Source: UBA1756 sp045132235 (GTDB lineage Bacteria > Bacteroidota > Bacteroidia > Bacteroidales > WCHB1-69). Taken from it: 29,955 bases of DNA. Within the stretch, counting starts at the first letter, position 1. Every line of letters starts with the position of its first letter. Below the pieces are notes generated by a model. That model made no database searches. It was not told where the DNA came from and saw nothing but the letters and a program-made list of their open reading frames with translations. Where the stretch lies: the NCBI GenBank assembly GCA_045132235.1, contig JBGURX010000025.1, positions 1 through 29,955 on the forward strand. The letters are read 5' to 3'. Below are positions 15,568 through 23,768 of this stretch, one piece after another. The position numbers and the translations under genes were made by a program.

Positions 15568-17706
15568 TTATTTTGCGTCTTTGATGGAAAGACTGATGCG
15601 TTTGCGGTCGATTTCCACACCCGTCACTTTCACCATCACCTTCTGGTTGAGGCGCACCACCTCGTTGGGGTTGCTGACGTAGTGGTCGGTGAGCTGGCTC
15701 ACATGCACGAGTCCGTCCTGATGCACGCCGATATCGACAAAGCAGCCGAAGTTGGTGATGTTGGTGATGATGCCGGGCACCACCATGCCGACGGTGAGGT
15801 CGTTGATGGAGTGGATGGATTTGTCGAAGGAGAAGACATCGAATTGGGTGCGCGGGTCGCGGCCGGGCTTGGCCAGCTCCTGCATGATGTCGTTGAGGGT
15901 GGGCAGTCCCACGCGGTCGGTTACATAGTCGGTGAGCACGATGGCGTTGCGGCGGCTTTCATCCTGCATGAGCTCGGTGACGGTGCAGTTGCAGTTGCGG
16001 GCCATGGCATCCACCACCGAGTAGCTTTCAGGGTGCACAGCGCTGGCATCCAACGGGTTGGCAGCACCATGGATGCGCAGGAAGCCGGCGGCCTGCTCGA
16101 ACGATTTCTCGCCGAAGCGGGGCACTTTCTTCAGCTCTTCGCGGGAGGCGAACGGACCGTTTTCGTCGCGGTAGGTCACAATGTTCTTGGCCAGTGCGGG
16201 GCCCACGCCCGACACGCGCGCCAGCAGCTCCTTGCTGGCCGTGTTCACCTCTACGCCCACATAGTTGACGCAGCTCTCCACGGTCGTGTCGAGGCTCTCC
16301 TGCAAAAGCGTTTGGTTCACATCATGTTGGTACTGTCCCACGCCAATGGATTTCGGGTCTATTTTCACCAGTTCGGCGAGCGGGTCCATCAGTCTGCGCC
16401 CGATGCTGACGGCTCCGCGCACGGTGACGTCGTAGTCGGGAAACTCGTCGCGGGCAATCTGCGAGGCGGAGTAGATGGAGGCACCGCTCTCGTTCACCAC
16501 CACGGCCTGCACCTGATGGTCGAAAGGAATTTTGCTGATGAAATACTCGGTCTCGCGGCCTGCCGTGCCGTTGCCAATGGCGATGGCCTCCACCTTGTAT
16601 TGTTCCACCATCCGCTTCAGCTTGTCGCTGGCCAGCCGGTACTGCGGCTTGGGCGGGTGGGGATAGATGGTCTCGTTGTGCAGCAGCTTGCCTTGTTTGT
16701 TGAGAATCACGACTTTGCAGCCGGTGCGAAAACCCGGGTCGATGGCCATCACCACCTTCTGTCCGAGCGGCGGGGCGAGCAGCAGCTGCCGCAGGTTCTC
16801 CACAAACACCTTGATGGCCTCGTGGTCGGCTTTCTCCTTGAACATCTTCCGCATCTCAGTCTCCATCTGGGGCTGCAGCAGGCGCTTGTACGAGTCGGTG
16901 ACCGCAAGGGCAACCTGCTCTCCGCACAGGTTCTGGCTCTTGACATAACGCTTCAGAAGTCCGGGCAGCACCCGCTTCTCGTCAGGGGCGATGGAGAGAC
17001 GCAGCGCGCCCTCATCCTCGCCGCGGAAAGCAGCTAATATTCTGTGTGAAGGGGATTTGCATATTTTTTCACTGAAGTTGAAATATCCGCTGAATTTCTC
17101 GCCCTCTTTCTCTTTTCCTTTGATGACTTTTGTGACAAGAATGGATTCTTTGGCAAAAAACTGGCGCAGTCTGTCACGCACGGCGCGGTCCTCGGAGATC
17201 CACTCCGCGATGATGTCGCGGGCGCCGGCGAGGGCTTCATCGGGTGTCTCTATGCCATTTTTTGGGTTGACATGTTGACGGGCGATGGCTATCAGGTTGT
17301 TCTCGCGCTGGCTCATGATCACTGCCGCCAGCGGCTCCAAGCCTTTCTCTTTGGCCACGGAGGCGCGGGTCTTGCGCTTGGGGCGGTAGGGGAGATAGAG
17401 GTCTTCCAGCTCCGCCATGGTGACGGCCGCCTCAATCTGCTTTTCCAGTTCCGCAGTCAGTTTGCCCTGCTCGCGGATGGAGTCGAGGATGGCGGCCCGC
17501 CGCTTGTCGAGTTCCACCAGCCGGATGTGCCGCTCGCGGATGTTGCCGATCTGCACCTCGTCGAGCGAGTCGGTGGCCTCTTTGCGGTAGCGGGCGATAA
17601 AGGGAATCGTCGCGCCCGAGTCCAGAAGCTCCAGCACATTCTCCACCTGTTTCACCTGCAGACCCAGCTCTTGGGCGATTATTTCGGGGTAATTTTTCAA
17701 ATTCAT
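15568..17706 (-). CDS. tex: Tex-family RNA-binding protein (S1 domain, YqgF-like)
   Basis: Tex is a conserved nucleic-acid-binding protein linked to transcription. The N-terminal helical part has SGATIPFIARYRKEATDSLDE. The YqgF/RNase H-like domain contains AIDPGFRTGCKVV, the helix-hairpin-helix region contains VNTASKELLARVSGVGPALAKNIV (in parts), and the C-terminal S1 domain runs from LTVGMVVPGIITNITNFGCFVDIG to RISLSIKDAK. The frame is open from an ATG at 17739, but I prefer the ATG at 17706: the protein then begins MNLKNYPEIIAQELG, like relatives, and a near-consensus -7 box (GAACTTTG, minus strand, 17728-17735) would place the transcript start between the two. With the upstream start the length is 723 residues, otherwise 712. 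Divergent from the gene at 17789. Confidence 0.95.
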   Translation of the reverse strand: MNLKNYPEIIAQELGLQVKQVENVLELLDSGATIPFIARYRKEATDSLDEVQIGNIRERHIRLVELDKRRAAILDSIREQGKLTAELEKQIEAAVTMAELEDLYLPYRPKRKTRASVAKEKGLEPLAAVIMSQRENNLIAIARQHVNPKNGIETPDEALAGARDIIAEWISEDRAVRDRLRQFFAKESILVTKVIKGKEKEGEKFSGYFNFSEKICKSPSHRILAAFRGEDEGALRLSIAPDEKRVLPGLLKRYVKSQNLCGEQVALAVTDSYKRLLQPQMETEMRKMFKEKADHEAIKVFVENLRQLLLAPPLGQKVVMAIDPGFRTGCKVVILNKQGKLLHNETIYPHPPKPQYRLASDKLKRMVEQYKVEAIAIGNGTAGRETEYFISKIPFDHQVQAVVVNESGASIYSASQIARDEFPDYDVTVRGAVSIGRRLMDPLAELVKIDPKSIGVGQYQHDVNQTLLQESLDTTVESCVNYVGVEVNTASKELLARVSGVGPALAKNIVTYRDENGPFASREELKKVPRFGEKSFEQAAGFLRIHGAANPLDASAVHPESYSVVDAMARNCNCTVTELMQDESRRNAIVLTDYVTDRVGLPTLNDIMQELAKPGRDPRTQFDVFSFDKSIHSINDLTVGMVVPGIITNITNFGCFVDIGVHQDGLVHVSQLTDHYVSNPNEVVRLNQKVMVKVTGVEIDRKRISLSIKDAK

Positions 17707-17747
17707 CGCAATCAGATTTTCAAAGTGCAAAGTTCGCATTTTTTTTT

Positions 17748-17755
17748 TAATTTTG
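17748..17755 (+). promoter_or_regulatory. Bacteroidota -7 promoter box for the 17789-22522 gene group
   Basis: TAATTTTG matches TAnnTTTG exactly, is followed by C, and lies 33 nt before the ATG at 17789. A long T tract precedes it. No good -33 TTG is found at the standard spacing. It probably drives the unit from the unrecognised gene through gltX, since no other -7 box was seen in the short gaps downstream. Confidence 0.6.
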
Positions 17756-17788
17756 CAGCATCTATCAAAAAATAGGAAATAATTAGAA

Positions 17789-18475
17789 ATGCCTAATTCT
17801 CAGGGAAATACAACAAGTGGCATCGCTTTGTCGCCTAAGGATACTCTCGGATATTCTCTGGAGTATCAGCTGTTGGGCACACACACCGATACCCCTTTCC
17901 ATGAAATTTGCAAGGAAGTGGCGGACTCTTGCCACTGCAATCTAGTTTCCCTGCCCGACCTTTGCCAGATCGGGAATCCACTGCAAGCGCATTTCCACCT
18001 TGCATACGCAAGATTCGACATGATGGGGCCGAGCGACATCGACCGCAGCAGTATGGGAAAACAGCTCACCATCCTATTGGTGCAGAATTGCACCACGGAT
18101 TTCAACCCCGACGCTGTTTCGACACTCCAGCTCGACATCTTCGAACTCGGTCAGGAACATGAGAAATGCTATGCCCTCAATGTCGCGGGCTATTACCTCC
18201 AGAAATGGGATTTGTCCGACATCACCTGCCTGCTGTATGTTTTTGCCGATAAGGATAAAGACGCTTCGCTGTTCATCAATGATTTTCAAAAGAAATTTCC
18301 CTATTTCAATGAGAATCTGACCCATCGCATATATGCGGAAGGAAAGAAGTCGAAAAACGATGCCCCCACTCCGCAGGACTTCCTGATCAATATCGCCTCG
18401 TATGCCCAGCAAATCATCGGTCCCAAGTTAAAACCCCGCAATCCGCTTTTTCCGCAAAAATCATTATTATCATAA
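17789..18475 (+). CDS. Unrecognised cytoplasmic protein
   Basis: The 228-residue protein has no signal peptide and no membrane segment. I do not recognise a family. Visible features are an N-terminal acidic/polar stretch, a cysteine-rich region (SCHCNLVSLPDLCQIG, near 47-62), a strand-rich middle (QLTILLVQNC, CYALNVAGYYLQKWDLSDITCLLYVFAD) and a basic, proline-containing C-terminus (GPKLKPRNPLFPQ). It has a plausible start with a -7 promoter box 33 nt upstream and codon use like its neighbours, so it is very likely a real gene. It is the first gene of a group with the M49-like peptidase (10 nt downstream), an exonuclease and gltX; this context does not indicate a specific role. Confidence 0.75.
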   Translation: MPNSQGNTTSGIALSPKDTLGYSLEYQLLGTHTDTPFHEICKEVADSCHCNLVSLPDLCQIGNPLQAHFHLAYARFDMMGPSDIDRSSMGKQLTILLVQNCTTDFNPDAVSTLQLDIFELGQEHEKCYALNVAGYYLQKWDLSDITCLLYVFADKDKDASLFINDFQKKFPYFNENLTHRIYAEGKKSKNDAPTPQDFLINIASYAQQIIGPKLKPRNPLFPQKSLLS

Positions 18476-18485
18476 ATTATAAAAA

Positions 18486-20111
18486 ATGAAAAGAACCATC
18501 TCCCTTCTCCTGCTGTTCTCCTGTGGAGCAGCCATGTTTGCCCAAAACAACGAATCTGGCAAGCCCATTGACGTGAAAGCCCGTGTGGCCGAATACGCCT
18601 ACTATGATCTGAAAACCGATGTCTCCAAGCTGTCGGACAACGACAAGAAACTGATTCCTATTTTTATTCAGATTGCGGACATCATGGATCAGCTTTTCTG
18701 GAAACAGACCTATGGTGATGTGTCTGATTTTAAGAAAATTAAGGATAATTATGTAAAGGATTACATTAAGATAAACTATGGTCCGTGGGACAGATTGGAC
18801 GACAACCGTCCCTTTGTGGATGGAGTGGGGGAGAAGCCGGATGCCTGTCGCTACTATCCGCAGGACATCACCCCTGAGGAGTATTCAGCGTATGACAATC
18901 CCGACAAGGGCAGTCTGTACACCGTGCTGCGCCGCGACGACAATGGCAACCTGAAGACCGTGTGGTATCATGATGAATACAAAGAGGAAATCGACAAGGT
19001 GTGTGCCCTGCTCGACCAAGCCATTGCCATTGCGGAAGATCCTGGCATGAAAAATTACCTGATTGAACGCAAGAAAGCCTTCCTGACCGATGACTACTAT
19101 GCCAGTGATTTGGCATGGATGGATATGAAAGACAGCCACTTGGATTTCGTGGTCGGTCCCATTGAGAACTACGACGACAAACTCAACGAGGCGAAGGCCT
19201 CCTATGAGGCGTTTGTTTTGGTAAAGGATGAGTTGCGCAGCGCGCAGCTTACCAAGTTCATCGCCATGCTGCCGGAAATACAGAAAAAACTGCCGTGTGA
19301 CCCGCAGTACAAGACCTTTGTGCCGGGCACCTCTTCCGACCTCAACGTGTACGATGCCATCTACTATGCCGGCGACTGCAACTCGGGCAGCAAGACCATC
19401 GCCATCAACCTCCCCAACGACGACCGCGTGCAGGCCGTGAAGGGCGCGCGCCGTCTCCAGCTGCGCAACAGCATGCAGGCCAAGTTCGAAAAAATCATGC
19501 TCCCCATCGGCAAGGTTGTCCTCGACCCCAAACAGCAGAAACACATGAAGTTTGACGCTTTCTTCTGGAACGTCACCTTCCACGAGGTGGCACACGGTCT
19601 GGGCATCAAAGAGACCGTCAGCGACCACCGTCCCGTGGATGACGCCCTCCAGACCGAGAAAACCTCATGGGAAGAGGCCAAGGCCGACATCGTGGGTCTT
19701 TTCATTGTGTGCTACTTGATTGAACAGGGCGAAATCACCAACATCTCCGTCGAGGATGCCATCACCACCTTCATCGGCGGCATTTTCCGCTCGGTGCGTT
19801 TCGGTGCTGCCAGTTCACATGGAAAGGCCAATATGATGTGTTTCAACACATTGAAAAAACTCGGTGCCTTCACCCGTAGCGAAGATGGCATCTATACCAT
19901 CAACTATTCGACCGCCCGCATCGCCATCGCCCAGTGGGCTTCCTACATTCTGATGATACAGGGTGAAGGCGACTTCGACACCGCTGTCAGCTACCGTTCC
20001 AAGAACGGCATCATCACCCCTGAGCTCCAGCAGGATCTCGACCGCATCAATGCCGCCGGCATCCCGCGCGACATCCGCTTCAACCAAGGTATCAAAACCC
20101 TCGGTCTTTAA
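18486..20111 (+). CDS. Secreted M49 (dipeptidyl peptidase III-like) metallopeptidase with HEVAH motif
   Basis: The 541-residue protein has a signal peptide (SLLLLFSCGAAMFAQ), so it acts in the periplasm or outside. The zinc site is visible as HEVAH (H366, E367, H370) plus EEAKAD (E396, E397), equivalent to the HExxGH and EECRAE motifs of dipeptidyl peptidase III. Other M49-like features include VVGPIENYDDKLNEAKASYEAFV (in parts, near 222-244) and the N-terminal helical region. Canonical DPP III enzymes are longer (about 670-740 residues) and have a six-residue zinc motif; a subset with a five-residue motif is known, for instance from Caldithrix as I recall. It probably removes dipeptides from short peptides; substrate choice cannot be read from the sequence. 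Co-transcription with the gene 10 nt upstream is likely. Confidence 0.82.
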   Translation: MKRTISLLLLFSCGAAMFAQNNESGKPIDVKARVAEYAYYDLKTDVSKLSDNDKKLIPIFIQIADIMDQLFWKQTYGDVSDFKKIKDNYVKDYIKINYGPWDRLDDNRPFVDGVGEKPDACRYYPQDITPEEYSAYDNPDKGSLYTVLRRDDNGNLKTVWYHDEYKEEIDKVCALLDQAIAIAEDPGMKNYLIERKKAFLTDDYYASDLAWMDMKDSHLDFVVGPIENYDDKLNEAKASYEAFVLVKDELRSAQLTKFIAMLPEIQKKLPCDPQYKTFVPGTSSDLNVYDAIYYAGDCNSGSKTIAINLPNDDRVQAVKGARRLQLRNSMQAKFEKIMLPIGKVVLDPKQQKHMKFDAFFWNVTFHEVAHGLGIKETVSDHRPVDDALQTEKTSWEEAKADIVGLFIVCYLIEQGEITNISVEDAITTFIGGIFRSVRFGAASSHGKANMMCFNTLKKLGAFTRSEDGIYTINYSTARIAIAQWASYILMIQGEGDFDTAVSYRSKNGIITPELQQDLDRINAAGIPRDIRFNQGIKTLGL

Positions 20112-20156
20112 CCTTTTTTCAGAATCATCACATTACAACAATTAACGAAAATTAAT

Positions 20157-20978
20157 ATGAATTTACAGCTAACCCGCCCGCTGATTTTCTTCGATCTGGA
20201 AACCACGGGACTCAACATCGGCAAGGACAAAATCGTGGAAATCTGCCTGCTCAAGGTGTTTCCCGACGGCAGCGAAGACGAACGCAACCTGCGCCTGAAC
20301 CCCGGCTGCCACATTCCGGAAGAGACCTCCGCCATCCATGGCATCTACGATCAGGACGTGGCCGACAAGCCCACCTTCGCGCAGGTGGCCGACGAGCTGC
20401 TCGCCTTCTTCAACGACAGCGACATCGCCGGCTTCAACTCCAACAAGTTCGACATCCCGCTGCTGGCCGAGGAGTTCCTCCGCATCGGCAAACGCTTCGA
20501 CATGCGCAACCGTTCCGTCATTGACGTGCAGCAGATTTTCCATAAGATGGAGCCCCGCAACCTTGTTGCCGCCTACAAGTTCTACTGTGGCAAGGACCTC
20601 GTCAACGCCCATTCCGCCAATGCCGACACCCGCGCCACCTACGAGGTGCTCGACGCGCAGGTGGCCCGCTACGCCGGCGTGGAGTACGAGGAACGCAACG
20701 GCAAAGTGTCGTGTCCCGTCACCCCCAACGTGAAAGACCTTGACAAGTTCACCCGCGTGCACCGCAACGTCGATTTCGCTGCCCATATCGTGCTGAATGA
20801 CAAGGACGAAGAGGTCTTCAACTTTGGCAAGCACAAAGGCCAGAGTGTCAAGGAGGTGTTCCGCACCGAGCCCGCCTTCTATGCTTGGATGATGAAAGCC
20901 GACTTCCCGCTCTATACCAAAGAGGTCATCACTTTCATCTACAACGAAGTGCGTTTGGAGAAAAAATTCGGAAACTGA
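20157..20978 (+). CDS. DnaQ-like 3'-5' exonuclease with C-terminal DUF3820-like region
   Basis: The 273-residue protein has a DEDDh exonuclease domain at residues ~8-170: ExoI FFDLETTGL (D13, E15), ExoII FNSNKFDIPLL (D99), and ExoIII AHSANADTRATYEVL (H152, D157). After a linker, residues ~218-273 (FNFGKHKGQSVKEV then FYAWMMKADFPLYTKEVI) resemble the small DUF3820-type domain often found at the C-terminus of Bacteroidota DnaQ-like proteins. It likely trims single-stranded DNA or RNA ends in the cytoplasm. It is not the replicative polymerase's PHP-linked proofreader. It lies 45 nt after the peptidase gene and 26 nt before gltX. Confidence 0.9.
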   Translation: MNLQLTRPLIFFDLETTGLNIGKDKIVEICLLKVFPDGSEDERNLRLNPGCHIPEETSAIHGIYDQDVADKPTFAQVADELLAFFNDSDIAGFNSNKFDIPLLAEEFLRIGKRFDMRNRSVIDVQQIFHKMEPRNLVAAYKFYCGKDLVNAHSANADTRATYEVLDAQVARYAGVEYEERNGKVSCPVTPNVKDLDKFTRVHRNVDFAAHIVLNDKDEEVFNFGKHKGQSVKEVFRTEPAFYAWMMKADFPLYTKEVITFIYNEVRLEKKFGN

Positions 20979-21004
20979 TTTTAGATTTTTTTAGAGGATA
21001 AATT

Positions 21005-22522
21005 ATGAAGAAAGTAAGAGTAAGATTTGCGCCCAGTCCCACCGGTCCCTTGCATATCGGCGGTGTGCGCACAGCATTGTATAACTATCTGTTTGCCAGG
21101 CAGAACGGCGGCGATTTCATTCTCCGTATCGAGGACACCGACCAGACCCGTTTCGTGCCCGGCGCGGAAGAGTACATCATCGAGGCCTTCCGTTGGCTCG
21201 GCATTCAATTCGACGAAGGCGTGGGCATCGGCGGTCCTTTCGGCCCCTACAAGCAGTCGGAACGCAAGCCGATGTATAAGCAGTACGCCGACTATCTCAT
21301 CGAGAACGGCTGGGCTTACTACGCGTTCGATACCCCCGAGGCGTTGGATGCCCGCCGGAAAGCGGCCGAGGCGGAAAAGAAAACCTTCCAGTATGATGCC
21401 AACACCCGGAACTCTCTCTGCAATTCACTGACACTGAGCGAAGAGGAAGTGAAGAACAAGATCGCTTCAGGCGAGCCATACGTGGTGAGATTCAAATATC
21501 CCGCCGACATGGACATCACCGTACACGATTTGATTCGCGGTGAGGTGACCATTAACTCCAATTTGTTGGATGACAAGGTTTTGTACAAGTCTGATGGAAT
21601 GCCGACCTACCATCTGGCCAACATTGTGGACGACCACACGATGGAAATTTCGCACGTGATTCGCGGCGAGGAATGGCTGCCGTCGGCTCCGTTGCATGTC
21701 ATGCTGTACAAGGCTTTTGGGTGGGAGGCTCCGGCCTTCGCGCACCTGCCGCTGCTGCTGAAACCCGATGGCAACGGCAAGCTCAGCAAGCGCGACGGCG
21801 ACCGCCTTGGTTTTCCCGTGTTCCCGTTGCAGTGGACCGACCCCAAGAGCGGCGACATCTCGTCGGGCTACCGCGAGAGCGGCTATCTGCCCGAGGCGGT
21901 CATCAACATGCTGGCCCTGCTGGGCTGGAACCCCGGCACGGAGCAGGAAATCATGGACTTGGACACGCTGGTGAAGCTCTTTTCCATCGAAAACATCAGC
22001 AAGTCGGGTGCCAAATTCAACTTGGAGAAGGCCAAGTGGTTCAACCACCAGTACATCCAGATGGCCTCCATGGAGCGCTTGCTGCCCATGTTTGAGGCGG
22101 AACTGGCGAAGCACAATGTCAAGGTCGAGCCTGAATTCCTGTCGTATGTGGCGGAGTTGATGCGCGAAAGAGTGCATTTTATTCCCGAATTCTGGGAGCA
22201 GACCTCCTATTTCTTTGTCGCGCCCACCGAGTACGATCCGCAGGCCGTGAAGAAGAGATGGAAGCCCGGCACGGCGGAGCATCTCCGCAAGATGATGGCG
22301 TTGGTGGAGTCGGTGCAGCCGTTCGACAAGACGCAGGCGCACGACCTCGTGATGGACTATGTGCAAAGCAATGAGCTCAACATGGGCGCCATCATGAACA
22401 GCTTCCGCATCGCCCTCGTGGGTGCGGCGAAAGGTCCCGACCTTTTCGAAATCATTTCCGCCATCGGCGTGCTGGAAACGGCGCGGCGTGTGGAGCGAGC
22501 CATCCAAACCATCGAGCCGTAA
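21005..22522 (+). CDS. gltX: Glutamate--tRNA ligase
   Basis: The 505-residue protein is a class I aminoacyl-tRNA synthetase that charges tRNA(Glu) with glutamate in the cytoplasm. The N-terminal signature is RFAPSPTGPLHIGGVRTAL (HIGG at 17-20), followed by RIEDTDQTR, and the KMSKS-type loop is KLSKRDG (259-265). The C-terminal part has the expected helical anticodon-binding region. Length is normal. The TPTGxxHIGG/KLSKR combination fits GluRS rather than GlnRS. Whether it is discriminating (tRNA-Glu only) cannot be told from sequence reading. It is last in its group and is followed by a 157-bp spacer holding a hairpin and the atpF promoter. Confidence 0.98.
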   Translation: MKKVRVRFAPSPTGPLHIGGVRTALYNYLFARQNGGDFILRIEDTDQTRFVPGAEEYIIEAFRWLGIQFDEGVGIGGPFGPYKQSERKPMYKQYADYLIENGWAYYAFDTPEALDARRKAAEAEKKTFQYDANTRNSLCNSLTLSEEEVKNKIASGEPYVVRFKYPADMDITVHDLIRGEVTINSNLLDDKVLYKSDGMPTYHLANIVDDHTMEISHVIRGEEWLPSAPLHVMLYKAFGWEAPAFAHLPLLLKPDGNGKLSKRDGDRLGFPVFPLQWTDPKSGDISSGYRESGYLPEAVINMLALLGWNPGTEQEIMDLDTLVKLFSIENISKSGAKFNLEKAKWFNHQYIQMASMERLLPMFEAELAKHNVKVEPEFLSYVAELMRERVHFIPEFWEQTSYFFVAPTEYDPQAVKKRWKPGTAEHLRKMMALVESVQPFDKTQAHDLVMDYVQSNELNMGAIMNSFRIALVGAAKGPDLFEIISAIGVLETARRVERAIQTIEP

Positions 22523-22555
22523 TTCGGTATTTATCAATTCTTTATAAAATTCTCG

Positions 22556-22604
22556 AAAGCGGGTTTATTTTCGATGTAAATAAATGTCGAAAAAAATCCG
22601 CTTT
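22556..22604 (+). terminator. Compound stem-loop after gltX, possible terminator
   Basis: An outer stem, AAAGCGG (22556-22562) with CCGCTTT (22598-22604), encloses an inner stem TTTTCGA (22568-22574) with TCGAAAA (22587-22593) and a 12-nt loop. It begins 33 nt after the gltX stop. The 3' T residues are part of the stem rather than a free U-tract, so termination is only a possibility. It ends 27 nt upstream of the atp -7 box, and might instead influence that promoter. Confidence 0.4.
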
Positions 22605-22631
22605 TGGGCTTTAAAATCGGAATATTTTCCG

Positions 22632-22639
22632 TATATTTG
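22632..22639 (+). promoter_or_regulatory. Bacteroidota -7 promoter box of the atpFHAG unit
   Basis: TATATTTG is an exact match to TAnnTTTG, followed by C, 40 nt upstream of the atpF ATG. A TTTTG at 22602-22606 could be the -33 element, but the gap of 25 nt is longer than the usual 19-21. The presence of its own promoter suggests atpF is the first gene of this ATP synthase unit. Confidence 0.65.
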
Positions 22640-22679
22640 CCGCGTTTTTTCAACATCTAATAACTAAACCAAAAACACT

Positions 22680-23174
22680 ATGGAACTGATTACTCCTTCA
22701 ATTGGTTTGCTTTTCTGGATGCTCATCGGATTCGGCATCCTCGTGCTCATCCTGCGCTTTTTCGCATGGCCCATCATCATCAAGGCGATTGATTCACGCG
22801 AAAAGAAGATCAACGACCAGCTGCACGCCGCCGCACAGGCCCGCGAAGAGATGAAGAACCTCAAGTCGGAACACGAGGCGTTGCTGGTGAAGGCCAAGGA
22901 AGAACGCGACGCCATCCTCTCAGAAGCGCGTAAAATGAGCGAGAAGATGTACGACGACACCAAGGAGAAGGCCGCCCGTGAGGCACAGAACCTCATCGAC
23001 GAGGCTAAGAAGACCATCCACTACGAGAAGATGAAGGCCATCACCGACATCAAGAACGAAATCGGAAAGATGTCCATCGAGATCGCCGAGAAGATTCTCA
23101 CGCAGGAGCTGTCGCAGAAAGAGAAGCAGCAGGAGCTGGTGGACAAGTGTCTGAAAGAAATCAACATCAACTAA
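22680..23174 (+). CDS. atpF: F-type ATP synthase subunit b
   Basis: The 164-residue protein has one N-terminal membrane helix (LLFWMLIGFGILVLILRFFAWPIII, in parts at ~9-33) and a long charged helical stalk (REKKINDQLHAAAQAREEMK onwards, with heptad-like spacing) ending near the C-terminus. This is the peripheral stalk that connects the membrane sector to the F1 head and interacts with delta. Length is typical. It follows a promoter 40 nt upstream and precedes atpH by 12 nt. Unlike the usual Bacteroidales order, no atpB or atpE precedes it. Confidence 0.95.
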   Translation: MELITPSIGLLFWMLIGFGILVLILRFFAWPIIIKAIDSREKKINDQLHAAAQAREEMKNLKSEHEALLVKAKEERDAILSEARKMSEKMYDDTKEKAAREAQNLIDEAKKTIHYEKMKAITDIKNEIGKMSIEIAEKILTQELSQKEKQQELVDKCLKEININ

Positions 23175-23186
23175 CCAGCGAGAGGG

Positions 23187-23744
23187 ATGAAAAAGACAAA
23201 GTTATCAGGCCGCTACGCAGCCGCCATGTACGATTTCTCCGTTGAGCAGCACTGCGAGGAGAATGTCTTCGCCGACATGAAGCTTCTCCGTCAGGTGTTC
23301 GCCGAGAACCGCGAGCTGCGCGTCATCATTGAGAGCCCCATCATGCCGGCGGAAAAGAAGGAGGCGATTTTCAACGCCCTGTTCAACGGCAAGGTCAGCG
23401 ACATCACGCTCCAGTTCCTCCTGCTGATTTTGAAGAAGCGGAGAGAACCCTCATTGGGAGATATTTTCGAGAATTTCGTGCAGATTTACTATCGCCGCCA
23501 CAACATCAAAATCGCCACGATTACCACGGCGGTGGACATGGACGATGCCCTCATGGAGGAAATCAAGAAACTGTTGGAGGAGCAGACCCATTCCACCATC
23601 CTGCTCAACAAGGTGGTGAACCCCAAGATCATCGGCGGGGTCATCGTGCATGTGGACGACTTCCTGTTTGACGGCAGTATCATCGGGAAAATCAATAAGT
23701 TGCGTGCAGAGTTCTCGCACAACATTTATCAAACCAGTTTTTAA
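23187..23744 (+). CDS. atpH: F-type ATP synthase subunit delta
   Basis: The 185-residue protein matches the OSCP/delta family: an N-terminal helical domain beginning LSGRYAAAMYDFS, then ENRELRVIIESPIMPAEKKEAI (in parts, near 47-68), and a C-terminal part with the family pattern LLNKVVNPKIIGGVIVHVDDFLFDGSI (in parts, ~145-170). It caps the F1 head and binds subunit b, linking rotor-independent stator parts. The gene has a purine-rich GAGAGGG leader before its ATG and lies 24 nt upstream of atpA. Confidence 0.95.
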   Translation: MKKTKLSGRYAAAMYDFSVEQHCEENVFADMKLLRQVFAENRELRVIIESPIMPAEKKEAIFNALFNGKVSDITLQFLLLILKKRREPSLGDIFENFVQIYYRRHNIKIATITTAVDMDDALMEEIKKLLEEQTHSTILLNKVVNPKIIGGVIVHVDDFLFDGSIIGKINKLRAEFSHNIYQTSF

Positions 23745-23768
23745 GATAATTAGTTAAAAAATATAGAT

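Noticed and set aside
15541..17037. Long plus-strand open frame (498 codons) opposite tex
   Set aside because: It is antisense to a gene with clear Tex domains, is rich in H, V, G and L as expected from the reverse strand of GC-rich code, and shows no motif.
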